Assembly (NCBI GenBank): GCA_002435755.1
Contig: DIYH01000017.1
Location: 269,739-333,738 of the forward strand
Length of the DNA: 64,000 nucleotides
From: Flammeovirgaceae bacterium UBA6059
GTDB taxonomy: Bacteria > Bacteroidota > Bacteroidia > Cytophagales > Cyclobacteriaceae
Reading direction: 5' to 3'
The position numbers and the translations under genes were made by a program. Below are positions 37,001 to 45,355 of the stretch, in pieces (within the stretch, counting starts at the first letter, position 1; each line of letters opens with the position of its first letter). The notes under the pieces are model-generated. The model did not search any database. It was not told where the DNA came from and worked only from the letters and a program-made list of their open reading frames with translations.

Positions 37001-38392
37001 CATGCCTGAAAGAGGCAACATAGCGTGCATGTCATTAACATTACTTACATCCCAGCTCCCAATACTCTGATCGAATGAATCTGCATTGTAAAACATCAAT
37101 TCCATATTAGTAACACTGCTGACGTTCCAACTCCTGATATCCTGATTGAAAGAAACGGCATTGTAAAACATGTATTTCATTTCTGTAACACTGCTTACAT
37201 CCCAGCTCCCAATGTCCTGATCGAAAGCAGATGCATATGAAAACATGTATCCCATATTAGTAACACTACGCACATCCCAACTCCCGATATCCTGATTAAA
37301 CACAGCTGCAAAAGCAAACATCCCAAACATGTCAGTTACACTACTTACGTCCCAATTACTAATATCTTGATTGAATGAATCTGCATCATGAAACATCGTG
37401 TTCATGTCGGTTACTTTGCTCACATCCCAATTACCTATGTCCTGATCAAAAGCGTGAGCACGGGAAAACATTCCTCTCATACTAGTTACACTGCTTACAT
37501 TCCAATTTCCTATGTTTTGATTGAAGGCATGTGCACCGTTGAACATGGCGGTCATACTTAGCACACTGTCTACATTCCAGTTTCCTATGTTCTGATTAAA
37601 TAGAGCCGCATCTCGAAACATACCGGTCATATTCGTGATGTTGGATACATCCCAACCCCCGATATCTTGGTTAAAAGCGGTTGCACCACTGAACAAATTG
37701 GACATTAACTCCACATTACTGACATCCCAATGTCCTATTGGCTGATTTAGCGCAGAGGCTTCCGTGAACATGTGAGACATATCTATCACCTGACTGAGAT
37801 CAGGAGCATCTGTTGCGTTGATTTGTAAATTTGATGCCCCCCAAAAAGCTCTTTGCATGTTCTTCCATTCTATGTCACCCCATTGACTGACAGTTAGGAT
37901 TTTGTCTTTATCTCCGTAATTATTAAAATAAATTCTAGGGAAGTCGCCCGAAATAGAAACGGTGTGCGTACCTGCTAATGTATATGTATGAGAAGCATCG
38001 CCAGTCACGCCAGTGTCAATAGTTCCATCTCCCCAATCAATAGTATAGTTGTATCCTGAACCAGTGGTTGGGATAGTTATACTCTCGCTGGCTACTGTAG
38101 TTTGCCAAGTAGTAACGAATGGAAGCAAACTTGAAGATAGGGCATTGTTGATAGCATCAGTCTCTCTTAGGTTGCCTGAATATTCATTCTTAATCGAGAC
38201 TAAATCTCCATTGAGTTTATTTCTGAGCCTGTCACTTGGATTGGCTTCTAAGTGATCATATTCTAAGTCATGGTTGGTGTTCCTAAGGTATGATGAGTAG
38301 TATGAACCATGGGCGAGCGATGAGTTTGTCACAGTAAACACTAAGCATGCAATTGTGATGCGTAGTACTAGGAGTGAAAGAAAGTGTTTCAT
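34043..38392 (-). CDS. Large surface protein: four PKD-like + DUF285 (BspA-type) modules, T9SS sorting tail
   Basis: A 1449-residue secreted protein. After a signal peptide there are four modules. Each starts PFxTTWxTT, has a PKD-like stretch (NYTIDWGDGTIDTG ... SHTYTLAGTHTVSISG), then WGDIxWxxMxxAFxGASNLQI, then 25-residue DUF285 repeats (FNQDIGxWDVSSVTNMxxMF), and closes with GWxxL...YCVGxxARQxIIDxxxWxIxDxGE. Counting W-D/N-V cores gives about 10, 7, 1 and 3 repeats in modules 1 to 4. The last about 75 residues (IKIFPNPTSDQIEI ... GIYILELINNKG) are a type A T9SS C-terminal domain, so export via type IX secretion to the surface is expected. Likely adhesion or recognition. Start ATG 38392; ATG 38404 adds four residues. 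Confidence 0.88.
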   Translation of the reverse strand: MKHFLSLLVLRITIACLVFTVTNSSLAHGSYYSSYLRNTNHDLEYDHLEANPSDRLRNKLNGDLVSIKNEYSGNLRETDAINNALSSSLLPFVTTWQTTVASESITIPTTGSGYNYTIDWGDGTIDTGVTGDASHTYTLAGTHTVSISGDFPRIYFNNYGDKDKILTVSQWGDIEWKNMQRAFWGASNLQINATDAPDLSQVIDMSHMFTEASALNQPIGHWDVSNVELMSNLFSGATAFNQDIGGWDVSNITNMTGMFRDAALFNQNIGNWNVDSVLSMTAMFNGAHAFNQNIGNWNVSSVTSMRGMFSRAHAFDQDIGNWDVSKVTDMNTMFHDADSFNQDISNWDVSSVTDMFGMFAFAAVFNQDIGSWDVRSVTNMGYMFSYASAFDQDIGSWDVSSVTEMKYMFYNAVSFNQDIRSWNVSSVTNMELMFYNADSFDQSIGSWDVSNVNDMHAMLPLSGMSTANYDSTLIGWSELPSLQDSVRFGADDLKYCVGNIARQLIIDTYGWTIIDAGESLDCFIPFVTTWQTTSPNESITVPTTGTGYNYTVDWGDGTVDTVTTGSAIHSYTIPGIHTVAISGDFPRIYFNNTGDKDNILSVERWGDIAWQNMANAFMGATNLQINALDVPDLSQVLDMSFMFAGAISLNQNIGSWNVSTVTNMLGMFSGAYSFNQDIGNWDVSSVTNMQNMFSGASSFNQNISGWNVGSATNMNSMFFGASSFNQNIATWDVSSVTDMSYMFSLASAFNQDIGVWDVSATTNMIGIFSLASSFNQNIGDWQVHNVQYMAFMFFNAPQFDQNLGGWDVRNVRNMNDMFSNSGLSTENYDALLIGWGALSGLQNHITLGVSGVSYCFGANARQSIIDTHSWTIQDAGEGAGCPKPFITTWQTTSVNESITIPTSGSGYNFSINWGDGTIETGLMGNATHIYSTAGTHTIQITDSFPRIYFNDSGDKDKIMSVEQWGDISWQSMNNAFSGTSNLEINALDVPNLSQVTDMTSMFRNAVAFNTDLGSWDVSNITDMSDLLSYSGLSSENYDATLIGWLHLSNPQNNVSLGASGLTYCVGAIARQRIIDEHNWNIIDNGEDINCITPFITTWRTTSNGETINIPISSGGNDYIIDWGDGSLDKGSTSSPAHSYSQAGTHTVSISGNLRGIFIDYKSDKDKIMSVEQWGDIPWKSMYGAFAGASNLQITATDIPDLSQVSNMSSAFSNISAINSDISVWDVSSVTNMRSMFSGIPSINHNIRNWDVSSVTDMSFMFAGALSFDQNIGDWDVSGVTDMSSMFWLSGMSTTNYDSILIGWSQLPSLQTNVQLGAVGVTYCEADSARQYLIDTYSWTITDDGQDIGCSGASSRLLSQELVDKEMNSESTYDLNSAIKIFPNPTSDQIEITSREMYELNILSLDGKQMHRAILDQDSYQLDLSSYKTGIYILELINNKGVMRKRIIKR

Positions 38393-38699
38393 AGTATATA
38401 ACATTTGTTATATTAAAGTTATAAAATAAAAATGATTATATAAAAATATTTTTGTTTTAGGTCGTGGTTTTTCAAAAGAAACATAGCGTGTAATTGATTT
38501 TTGATCAACTAGTAGGTTTTATGGAGTGATTTATGATTTTAACGAACTATTGAGTTCCGCGTGAATAGTGAATCCTTTTGAATTCTATAGTTATTGTGAT
38601 ATTAAATAGATGTTATTATATTATAATCACTATAGTTTAATGATAAGAGTCTTTTTTGTTACAGGTCTTTTAAGCTTATTTTGCGGAATTTTAATCAGT
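38393..38699. other. AT-rich divergent intergenic region
   Basis: About 300 nt between the DUF285 gene (minus) and the conserved protein at 38700 (plus). Strongly AT-rich, no coding sign. A 7-bp inverted repeat CTATAGT / ACTATAG (38585-38591, 38629-38635) is the only structure seen. It must hold promoters for both genes, but no exact TAnnTTTG box was found. Confidence 0.5.
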
Positions 38700-40364
38700 A
38701 TGAGCGCAAGAACCAGGGCACAAGAGTCAAGAGCAGCAATAGAGAGATTGTACATCACCATGCGACATTTGTTTGTTCGTGGCAACTATAAGCCTCTGGG
38801 CGTGTCTGGAGAGTCCTTGATACAGGCTCTGTGCCAGTTGAGTCCTGAGATTTATGGCTTGATGACCGATCCTGAAAAGGTCGAATTAGACGGGCTGCTT
38901 TATGTCATTGACCGTTTACCAAAGGGAATAGAAGAATGCAGGATCATCAACCTCATTTCAAGAGAAGGATTCGAAAAGTCTGGATTCGAGATACTGAGTC
39001 CACCTAAGCGTAGGCGTAACTGCTATCGGGTGGATGATCAGCAAATGTTCATTGAGATGACACGTGGGCGCAGTGATATCTATGACATCATGACCCACCT
39101 TACCTTCATGTACATAGAGGCGGAGAAGATCAAGAACAACAGCCTTGATCACAAAGGTCGAAAAACACATGATTGGAAGATGCTCGGCAGGATTATCGAG
39201 CTTGAGAAGAATGGTGAGTCGTTCAATATAGAATCTGCATTTACCTATTTGAGTAATATTCTGGGAAGAACTTTTGATGAGACACGGCAAGCATGCGCCA
39301 AGTTTGCAAACAACCCAGACAATCATAGTATTTTCAGAATCGTCTACGGTCTTGGAGAGCAGGCTATCAAGGAGTCACGTGATCAGGTTGATCGTGAGAT
39401 ACGCTTTTCCGCTAAGCTAAGGGAACGTATTGGGCACCACATTTATGGAGAGCAATGGGCAGATAACATCAAAGAAGTGTTGCTCAAGGAAGGGCTTATC
39501 CATCGACCGTTACATATTATAAGTGCCAACCTTCACAGTTTTATCAATACTATCTATGGCTACAATGCTTTGGGTTTGGAGAGCTATGAAGAGATTGAGG
39601 CCTTGGCTCATGAGATTAGTATTGAGAAGAATGAGAAACGAGCAAAAAAGATTTCGCCTTATGCTAAGAAGCATGGTTTGATCAGTATTGAGGATACCAC
39701 TGGTACCAACATTGGAGTACAGATCATAGATACCGCGAAGTTGACAGGTGGAAGGGTAGCGCCAGGCTTGAAACGGTCTGAAGGTAAAGCTCCTGTGTTG
39801 ATTGTGATGGACTATGCCTTCGGTGAGCAGGCATACGAGTGCATGGATGAGTTGCTCAAAGTATATCATGTGAACGGCAAGCGTTACAAACTGGATGTAT
39901 ACTCCGTTTCTATCATGGGGAAAGCGGGCATACTCATCGGTGACAAAGGAGATCTGATGATACCGACATCTCATGTCTTTGAAGGTACAGCGGATAACTA
40001 CCCAATCAACAACGAATTCAGGAACGAGGATTTTGAAGGACATGGGCTGGGTGTTTACCAGGGAGCTATGATAAGCGTGCTTGGTACATCGCTTCAAAAC
40101 AAGGATGTGCTCATGCATTTTCTGGATAGCTCATGGAGAGCGGTCGGGCTCGAAATGGAAGGAGCGCATTACCAGAAAGCTATCCAATCTGCGTCGAGAA
40201 TCAGACTGAGCATCCGTCGCAATGTCAAAGTACGCTACGCCTATTATGCGTCGGATAATCCCTTAGAGACAGGTAATACACTTGCTTCAGGAAGTTTGGG
40301 TTCTGAGGGCATTAAGCCCACTTACTTGATCACCAGGAAGATACTCGAGAAGATCTTTAGCTAG
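38700..40364 (+). CDS. Conserved Bacteroidota protein with nucleoside-phosphorylase-like C-terminal region
   Basis: A 554-residue soluble protein I believe belongs to a widespread Bacteroidota family (perhaps DUF6909, from memory). The N-terminal part starts TRAQESRAAIERLYITMRHL and is helical with Arg/Lys-rich stretches. The C-terminal part has VLIVMDYAFGEQAYE, GKAGILIGDKGDLMIPTSHV and GLEMEGAHYQKAI; the last resembles the V-E-M-E-G motif of PNP/MTAN-type nucleoside phosphorylases and AMP nucleosidases. Start: ATG 38700 begins at the conserved region; an upstream start at 38610 would add a hydrophobic stretch encoded in AT-rich sequence. A nucleotide-related activity is an inference. The stop overlaps by 8 bp with the convergent ABC gene. 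Confidence 0.65.
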   Translation: MSARTRAQESRAAIERLYITMRHLFVRGNYKPLGVSGESLIQALCQLSPEIYGLMTDPEKVELDGLLYVIDRLPKGIEECRIINLISREGFEKSGFEILSPPKRRRNCYRVDDQQMFIEMTRGRSDIYDIMTHLTFMYIEAEKIKNNSLDHKGRKTHDWKMLGRIIELEKNGESFNIESAFTYLSNILGRTFDETRQACAKFANNPDNHSIFRIVYGLGEQAIKESRDQVDREIRFSAKLRERIGHHIYGEQWADNIKEVLLKEGLIHRPLHIISANLHSFINTIYGYNALGLESYEEIEALAHEISIEKNEKRAKKISPYAKKHGLISIEDTTGTNIGVQIIDTAKLTGGRVAPGLKRSEGKAPVLIVMDYAFGEQAYECMDELLKVYHVNGKRYKLDVYSVSIMGKAGILIGDKGDLMIPTSHVFEGTADNYPINNEFRNEDFEGHGLGVYQGAMISVLGTSLQNKDVLMHFLDSSWRAVGLEMEGAHYQKAIQSASRIRLSIRRNVKVRYAYYASDNPLETGNTLASGSLGSEGIKPTYLITRKILEKIFS

Positions 40365-43300
40365 CGACCTTTTTCTCCTTTTTGACCGGTCTGCTGAAGC
40401 TCTTCAAAAACTTCTTGAGACTGTCATCTACTAGCGTGAAATAGAGTACAGCGGTCATGCACCATAACACAAACAAGTTGAAATAGAAAGTGTCTATTTC
40501 CAGACCAGCAACTACTTTGTAAGGAGCATACAGATGCGCCCGGCCAAAGTTAGAATGAGGTCTACTGTAGATAGGATCTTTCTTTTGAACGAGTTGTCCT
40601 TTTATTTCCTGGATTTTTTCGAATTCGTCGCGGTTTTGGACTAGGCTTGCTAAAGACTCGTTCTTAGAATCTTCCTTCATTTGTATGAGTTCGTCTCTGC
40701 CATACTCCTTAACCAGCACCTGATAAAGGCTGTCTTTTGCCCTAACCGCACTATTGTAATCAGCTCGAAACTCTTCCTTTCTGTTAGCTAAGTAAGACTT
40801 TAATCTGGTTCCAATAGTAGCTGTATAGCCTTCGGGGGTCATATCCAGAATGAAAGGGAAAGAAGGCTTGTCGTAGTAGTCTTCGAATTTTTCTAACTCT
40901 GTTTGCATCAAGTCTAGGCTATAGGCCATGTTGCCTGGTTTCCCACTTCTGTCTACCTCTTCCTCAATCCTCGTTGCAACGCTCTCTAGCCTGGGAATTA
41001 GGAAAGAGTTGTAGAAAGAAGCCTGACTTACTTTCATTTCGCTCTCAAAAAAAAGCCTCTCGAATTCATTCTCCTTAAACTGTGTAACTGCTAATGCCTC
41101 ATATGCCCACCTTGATGCCATTAGGTCACCCACAAGAGGCACATTGACCTTATTTGTCAGAGATTTATGTAGGTCATCAAATTTGATCATAGCACCTCCC
41201 AGCAGTAGTTGGGGTACCAAGATGAAAGGTATGAGTATGTAGATGGTGATGATGGAGTTGAGCGCTGATGAGATATTGAGTCCTACCATATTGGCGAAAC
41301 AACTAGTGGTAAACAAGATAGCCCAGAAGTAGATCATCGTACCCTCAATCTCAAGGATGAGATTGCCAACCAGCACAAATAATAAGCTTTGAACTGCACT
41401 TAGCACGAAAAGGAAAGATATCTTGGAATTGAGATAGCTGACCCGACTCAAGTTGAGAAATGACTCTCTTGCAAGGATACGACGGTCTTTGAAAATCTCT
41501 TCTGCGCTGATCGACATGCCTAAAAACAAGGCTACCACGATGGACATGAAAAGGTAAACCGGGAGGTTTTTGTTATCCGCGAAGACATAGCCTTGCTCAG
41601 TGACATACTTGCTGAAGTATCCCAGAATGAAAGCGAGTAGGGGAGCCTCCAGAATATTGATCAGGATATACTGCTTGTTCGAAAGCTTTGTCAGCAAGTT
41701 ACGCTCACTGAAGATCTTAAACTGACCCCACTTGGTCGGAATGTGAAAGTTGTTTTCCGGTAGGATCGTCTCATACTTGACCTTAGGCAAGTTAGGCTCA
41801 ATGTGCTCCTTATATTTATCGTACCACTTTTTAGGAGCCACCTTGCGTTTGCTTGTGGCCCGACCTTGATCGTCAATCTCCTTTGCCTCTATGATTTGGA
41901 GTATCTGCTCGGGTATGACGTTACCACAATTAGGACATTCGGACTCTGCGGCATTCACCTGTGTGCTCATCGTTTTGAAGTAAACGACGGCATCAATAGG
42001 GTTGCCACTGTACACTGGATACCCACCCTTGTCGAGAAGCAGCAGCTTGTCAAAAAGCTTAAAAATCGCGGAGCTAGGTTGGTGGATGATGACTATAACC
42101 AACTTTCCCTTGCGCGACAAATCTTTAAGCAACCACATCACTTTCTCAGAGTCCATAGAGGACAGGCCAGAGGTCGGTTCGTCTACATAGAGCAGAGATG
42201 GTTCGCGCATGAGTTCAAGCCCTATATTAAGTCGCTTGCGTTGACCTCCACTGATAGACTTATTAAGCGGGTCACCCACTTTCAAGTCCTTTATCTCATA
42301 GAGGTCCAGGTCATGCAGGACTTTGTCCACTGTTTTGGAGAGCAGGTGCTCTGAAAAATCCGAGAAACTGATCTTCGCATTGTAGTAGAGGTTTTGGTAG
42401 ACCGTCAGTTCTTCAAACAGTAAGTCATCCTGAGGTACATAGCCAACCACACCATGCGAAATGGCACTCTGGATATTATATCCGTTTACAAGCACTTTGC
42501 CTTCATCCGGTTCTATTTGTCCATTGAGCAGATTGAGTAAGGTACTCTTGCCAGTACCACTACCTCCCATGATGCCGACAAGCTGCCCGGACTCCTCTGA
42601 GATCGTAAACTTCTGGATTCCGTTACTGCTGTTCTTAAAATGAAACTCAATGTCCTCTCCTGACAGAACTATGCCCTTGTTTTTCTCAACATTGAGAAAT
42701 TGTTTGATAATATCAATTTCATATATCGGCTTGATATTGGGCCCTTTTATAATGGCACCAGGATTGAGGTTGTAAGACTTGTTTTTATAGATCTTGTTGC
42801 CTTCGAGATATAGGTTGAGTGGCCCTTGATAACGAAATACGAAGGAGTTGATACTGGCAATATGTAGTACCAGGATATTACCAAAAAGCTTGTCGACATA
42901 GAGGTGCTTAAACTCAGTTGTCCCCGCGACCTTTTTGCTTTTTTTGCGCATCATCCAGGCCATCTCCTCCGGCCACTCGGTCATGCGATTGTCAATCAGC
43001 AGTGCTTTCGATTTTTCTATGTCTTTTCCATCAGAATCGAGCACGAACGACTTGATGTTCTTCACCTCATCTTGTGGAATGTTGAAATTCATTGCTACCA
43101 GGAGAATGAACTCTTCTTCCTTTTCGGTGACCTTACCATCAGAGTTGATCAACTCCATCAGCTGGATGAAAGCTGAGATGCGCTCATGTTGGAGTAGCTC
43201 CTTGTTGAGCTGATTACAGATCTTAGAGACCTGGAGAATGTTGACAGAAGCGATCTCCATTTCCCTCTCTGTCGGCAATAGCTCATAGCTTCTTTTGTAG

Positions 43301-43473
43301 AAGTCTAAGTAGTCATAATAGAGGTCGAGATACTCTGAGGTGAGGGAGGGATTAAGATTGCGATTGAGATATGGCTTTACAATAAGCTCTCCCGAGTCAA
43401 TGTCTGAATCTACCTTTACGCTCTCAATGATTGCGAAAAGGTGCATAAGAGCATTGATGATAGACTCACTCAT
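40357..43473 (-). CDS. ABCG-type ABC transporter half with N-terminal TerB-like domain
   Basis: A 1038-residue fusion. An N-terminal helical TerB-like domain (about 90-175, MELINSDGKVTEKEEEFILL) is followed by a small beta-rich segment (about 190-270), an ABC ATPase (about 275-510), and ABC2-type membrane helices (about 620-800 plus a last one near 1000). ATPase motifs: Walker A GGSGTGKST (about 303-311), Q-loop GYVPQDD, signature SGGQRKRLNIG, Walker B LLYVDEPTSGL, H-loop IIHQPSS. The domain order ATPase-then-membrane is ABCG-like. A Cys pair CPNCG lies after the ATPase. A large soluble helical stretch (about 830-985) sits between the membrane helices. Export substrate unknown. Confidence 0.82.
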   Translation of the reverse strand: MSESIINALMHLFAIIESVKVDSDIDSGELIVKPYLNRNLNPSLTSEYLDLYYDYLDFYKRSYELLPTEREMEIASVNILQVSKICNQLNKELLQHERISAFIQLMELINSDGKVTEKEEEFILLVAMNFNIPQDEVKNIKSFVLDSDGKDIEKSKALLIDNRMTEWPEEMAWMMRKKSKKVAGTTEFKHLYVDKLFGNILVLHIASINSFVFRYQGPLNLYLEGNKIYKNKSYNLNPGAIIKGPNIKPIYEIDIIKQFLNVEKNKGIVLSGEDIEFHFKNSSNGIQKFTISEESGQLVGIMGGSGTGKSTLLNLLNGQIEPDEGKVLVNGYNIQSAISHGVVGYVPQDDLLFEELTVYQNLYYNAKISFSDFSEHLLSKTVDKVLHDLDLYEIKDLKVGDPLNKSISGGQRKRLNIGLELMREPSLLYVDEPTSGLSSMDSEKVMWLLKDLSRKGKLVIVIIHQPSSAIFKLFDKLLLLDKGGYPVYSGNPIDAVVYFKTMSTQVNAAESECPNCGNVIPEQILQIIEAKEIDDQGRATSKRKVAPKKWYDKYKEHIEPNLPKVKYETILPENNFHIPTKWGQFKIFSERNLLTKLSNKQYILINILEAPLLAFILGYFSKYVTEQGYVFADNKNLPVYLFMSIVVALFLGMSISAEEIFKDRRILARESFLNLSRVSYLNSKISFLFVLSAVQSLLFVLVGNLILEIEGTMIYFWAILFTTSCFANMVGLNISSALNSIITIYILIPFILVPQLLLGGAMIKFDDLHKSLTNKVNVPLVGDLMASRWAYEALAVTQFKENEFERLFFESEMKVSQASFYNSFLIPRLESVATRIEEEVDRSGKPGNMAYSLDLMQTELEKFEDYYDKPSFPFILDMTPEGYTATIGTRLKSYLANRKEEFRADYNSAVRAKDSLYQVLVKEYGRDELIQMKEDSKNESLASLVQNRDEFEKIQEIKGQLVQKKDPIYSRPHSNFGRAHLYAPYKVVAGLEIDTFYFNLFVLWCMTAVLYFTLVDDSLKKFLKSFSRPVKKEKKVAS

Positions 43474-43490
43474 ATCACAAAAGGGGTAAT

Positions 43491-43519
43491 AAAAAGAAAC
43501 TCCCGGTCTGGCCGGGAGT
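43491..43519 (-). terminator. Rho-independent terminator after lipoprotein gene (minus strand)
   Basis: Perfect 8-bp stem ACTCCCGG (43499-43506) / CCGGGAGT (43512-43519), five-nt loop, followed on the minus strand by TTCTTTTT. It lies between the lipoprotein stop and the ABC gene start, so the two genes are separate transcription units. Confidence 0.85.
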
Positions 43520-43526
43520 AGTTTAT

Positions 43527-44342
43527 TTATCCTGCAACTATTTCGTTGCGCGTTTCTTCAATACTGGCGGACACGTCATCCATCTGTCCCTCCGTCATGC
43601 CAGCTTCTCCTACACTATCATAGAATAGACTGATGTACCTGATTTTAGGTAAGACACGATTGATATTAGGGTCATCAGAAAACTGGTCCAACAGCAACTC
43701 GAGCTTTTTAACAGTCTCTTTTTGCTCAGCAAAGGCCTTTACGATGTTTTCATCGTAACTGGAAGAAACCAAAAGCTGGGTAGTAATATAAAGTCCTTCA
43801 ATGACGCTACCCGTAATCACTAAAAGTGAAAGCTTGTCCTGACCATTTTCATTTAGGTAGCTGTAGGTATTATAAAACGATTCAGTGACTATAGTGATCA
43901 GACTGTCCTTGTTTTCGATGTTGGCCTCAATCCGATCTGCCATTTCCGTACTAAAAGCTCCTGTGATATTAAGATCATCAACGAGACTTCTTGAAGCTTG
44001 AAGGAACTGCATAGTCTCTTGCTGACGATTGTAAGTAGTCGCATAGCTCAAGTCAGTACCATAGATGCCAAGGTTAAGTGCCTTACTATATTCCGTAATG
44101 TATTTGTCAGCGTTGTTCACGTCGTTCGTCACTCCAAGAACAAAGCCAGCATCAGCGTCTTGTATCAGTTGGGTTACCTCAAACGAAGTGGGAATGGGAT
44201 ATTCGAATTCTCTCTCAACTTTCTCGATGATGCTTTCCTCGGCAGGTGCTTCGGTCGTCGTGTCACTCTTTTTCTCTGAACCACAATCGGTCAGAAATAG
44301 TCCTGCGCATACAGCAAGCAAAAGGCTGGTAAATCTCTTCAT
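43527..44342 (-). CDS. Lipoprotein of unknown function, helix-rich
   Basis: A 271-residue lipoprotein: signal peptide ending LFLTDC (lipid Cys about 20), a short Ser/Thr/Glu-rich linker, then a mostly helical domain (about 45-260) with PIPTSFEVTQLIQDADAGF and SLLVITGSVIEGLYITTQLL. No family I can name, though similar helical lipoproteins are common in Cytophagales. Ends in a strong terminator; monocistronic. Confidence 0.7.
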   Translation of the reverse strand: MKRFTSLLLAVCAGLFLTDCGSEKKSDTTTEAPAEESIIEKVEREFEYPIPTSFEVTQLIQDADAGFVLGVTNDVNNADKYITEYSKALNLGIYGTDLSYATTYNRQQETMQFLQASRSLVDDLNITGAFSTEMADRIEANIENKDSLITIVTESFYNTYSYLNENGQDKLSLLVITGSVIEGLYITTQLLVSSSYDENIVKAFAEQKETVKKLELLLDQFSDDPNINRVLPKIRYISLFYDSVGEAGMTEGQMDDVSASIEETRNEIVAG

Positions 44343-44855
44343 TTTGATTCTTTTGTTAGTTCTTCAATGGGTTTTGAAGTTACTGCTATTTATCATATTT
44401 TGAAAAATAGGCTCAGAAATATGAAGCATTCGACTGCATCATTGTAGTTGTAGTTACACACAAAAACCAATTCCTGTTTCTTTTCTAATACGTCTGCTAT
44501 TTCTATTACCATGAAGCTTTCCATCAAGATGTGAATAGGGGACCCTTTAAAAGCAGGTATTCTCCACCGTACTTAGCGTGTTCCGAATATTGGATAAATG
44601 GTCCAATACTTGAATTGTAATGTCTTGAAATCCATAGAATTATTCATTGAATCTCCGTTTTCGATGAAGCTCTGTTTTTCTTCGACAAACTGATGAAATG
44701 GAGTTTTAGCAAAATAGTCTGTGCTGCATAACTATTTGGTAATGAGATCTTTATAAAAAATCCTATTATTCTCAGTTTTAGACTAAAATACTAACTATTA
44801 GTTGAATATTGGGTATCTAACTAACTGATAGATAGTATTATATGCTCGTTTTATC
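44343..44855. other. AT-rich divergent intergenic region
   Basis: About 510 nt without a credible reading frame, between divergent exported-protein genes. It contains a 7-bp inverted repeat TATTGGA / TCCAATA (44588-44594, 44602-44608; 7-nt spacer). Unusually long for this compact window; could hold regulatory sites or an unrecognised small RNA, but nothing definite is seen. Confidence 0.4.
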
Positions 44856-44863
44856 TACTTTTG
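44856..44863 (+). promoter_or_regulatory. Putative -7 box for small exported protein gene
   Basis: TACTTTTG matches TAnnTTTG, 24 nt before the ATG at 44888. It overlaps a possible upstream TTG start at 44861, arguing against that start. Confidence 0.5.
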
Positions 44864-44887
44864 AACTGTCACCAACAACATCAGAGT

Positions 44888-45262
44888 ATGAAGAAGTTAT
44901 TTTTACTATTGACATTGCCACTGGTTCTGGGTCTGAGTGCTGGCGGTAGTAAAGCAAACATGGAGGACCTGACTGCTGATCTTATGAACGCACTTGAGAC
45001 AAGGAACTTCCATCATGTCAAAGAAGTCCTTCATGAGATGATTCCTATTATGAAGAAGGAAATCAAGGAAGGCAAGAAATTGATTGCACAAGCTGATAAA
45101 GGTGCAGACGTGGGAATTGAAGATATCTCAAACTTCAAATCAACAATATCCAGAAAAGAGGATATTCTGCGCTATACAGAGAGATTGATGAATACTTCAT
45201 CAGCGGCCATCAGAGCCAGGTCTACTGAGCTTGTAGAAAAAATCGACGAATATGTTCAATAG
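44888..45262 (+). CDS. Small exported helical protein
   Basis: A 124-residue protein: signal peptide about 1-18 (LFLLLTLPLVLGLSAGG), then an all-helical, charged mature region (LMNALETRNFHHVKEVLHEM, IPIMKKEIKEGKKLIAQ). No family recognised. It has its own -7 box 24 nt upstream and a textbook terminator 28 nt downstream, so it is a compact single-gene unit, probably well expressed. Confidence 0.7.
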   Translation: MKKLFLLLTLPLVLGLSAGGSKANMEDLTADLMNALETRNFHHVKEVLHEMIPIMKKEIKEGKKLIAQADKGADVGIEDISNFKSTISRKEDILRYTERLMNTSSAAIRARSTELVEKIDEYVQ

Positions 45263-45290
45263 CTGAACTGAATCTGTAGTTAATGAAAAG

Positions 45291-45315
45291 TCCCGCTTCA
45301 GGCGGGATTTTTTTT
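45291..45315 (+). terminator. Rho-independent terminator
   Basis: TCCCGC (45291-45296) / GCGGGA (45302-45307), loop TTCAG, then eight T. Ends the small exported-protein gene. Confidence 0.9.
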
Positions 45316-45355
45316 GGAAAACGGTTAACTTCCTGTTGATCAACCTTAACCGAAA

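Noticed and set aside
34043..38392. Regular ~75-bp periodic repeats considered as CRISPR or satellite DNA
   Set aside because: The period is 25 codons in one long open frame, repeats are diverged and encode the DUF285 pattern; there are no identical repeats with unique spacers.
44861..44887. Upstream TTG start of the small exported protein
   Set aside because: It lies in the -7 box and would add a non-signal N-terminus; ATG 44888 gives a standard signal peptide.
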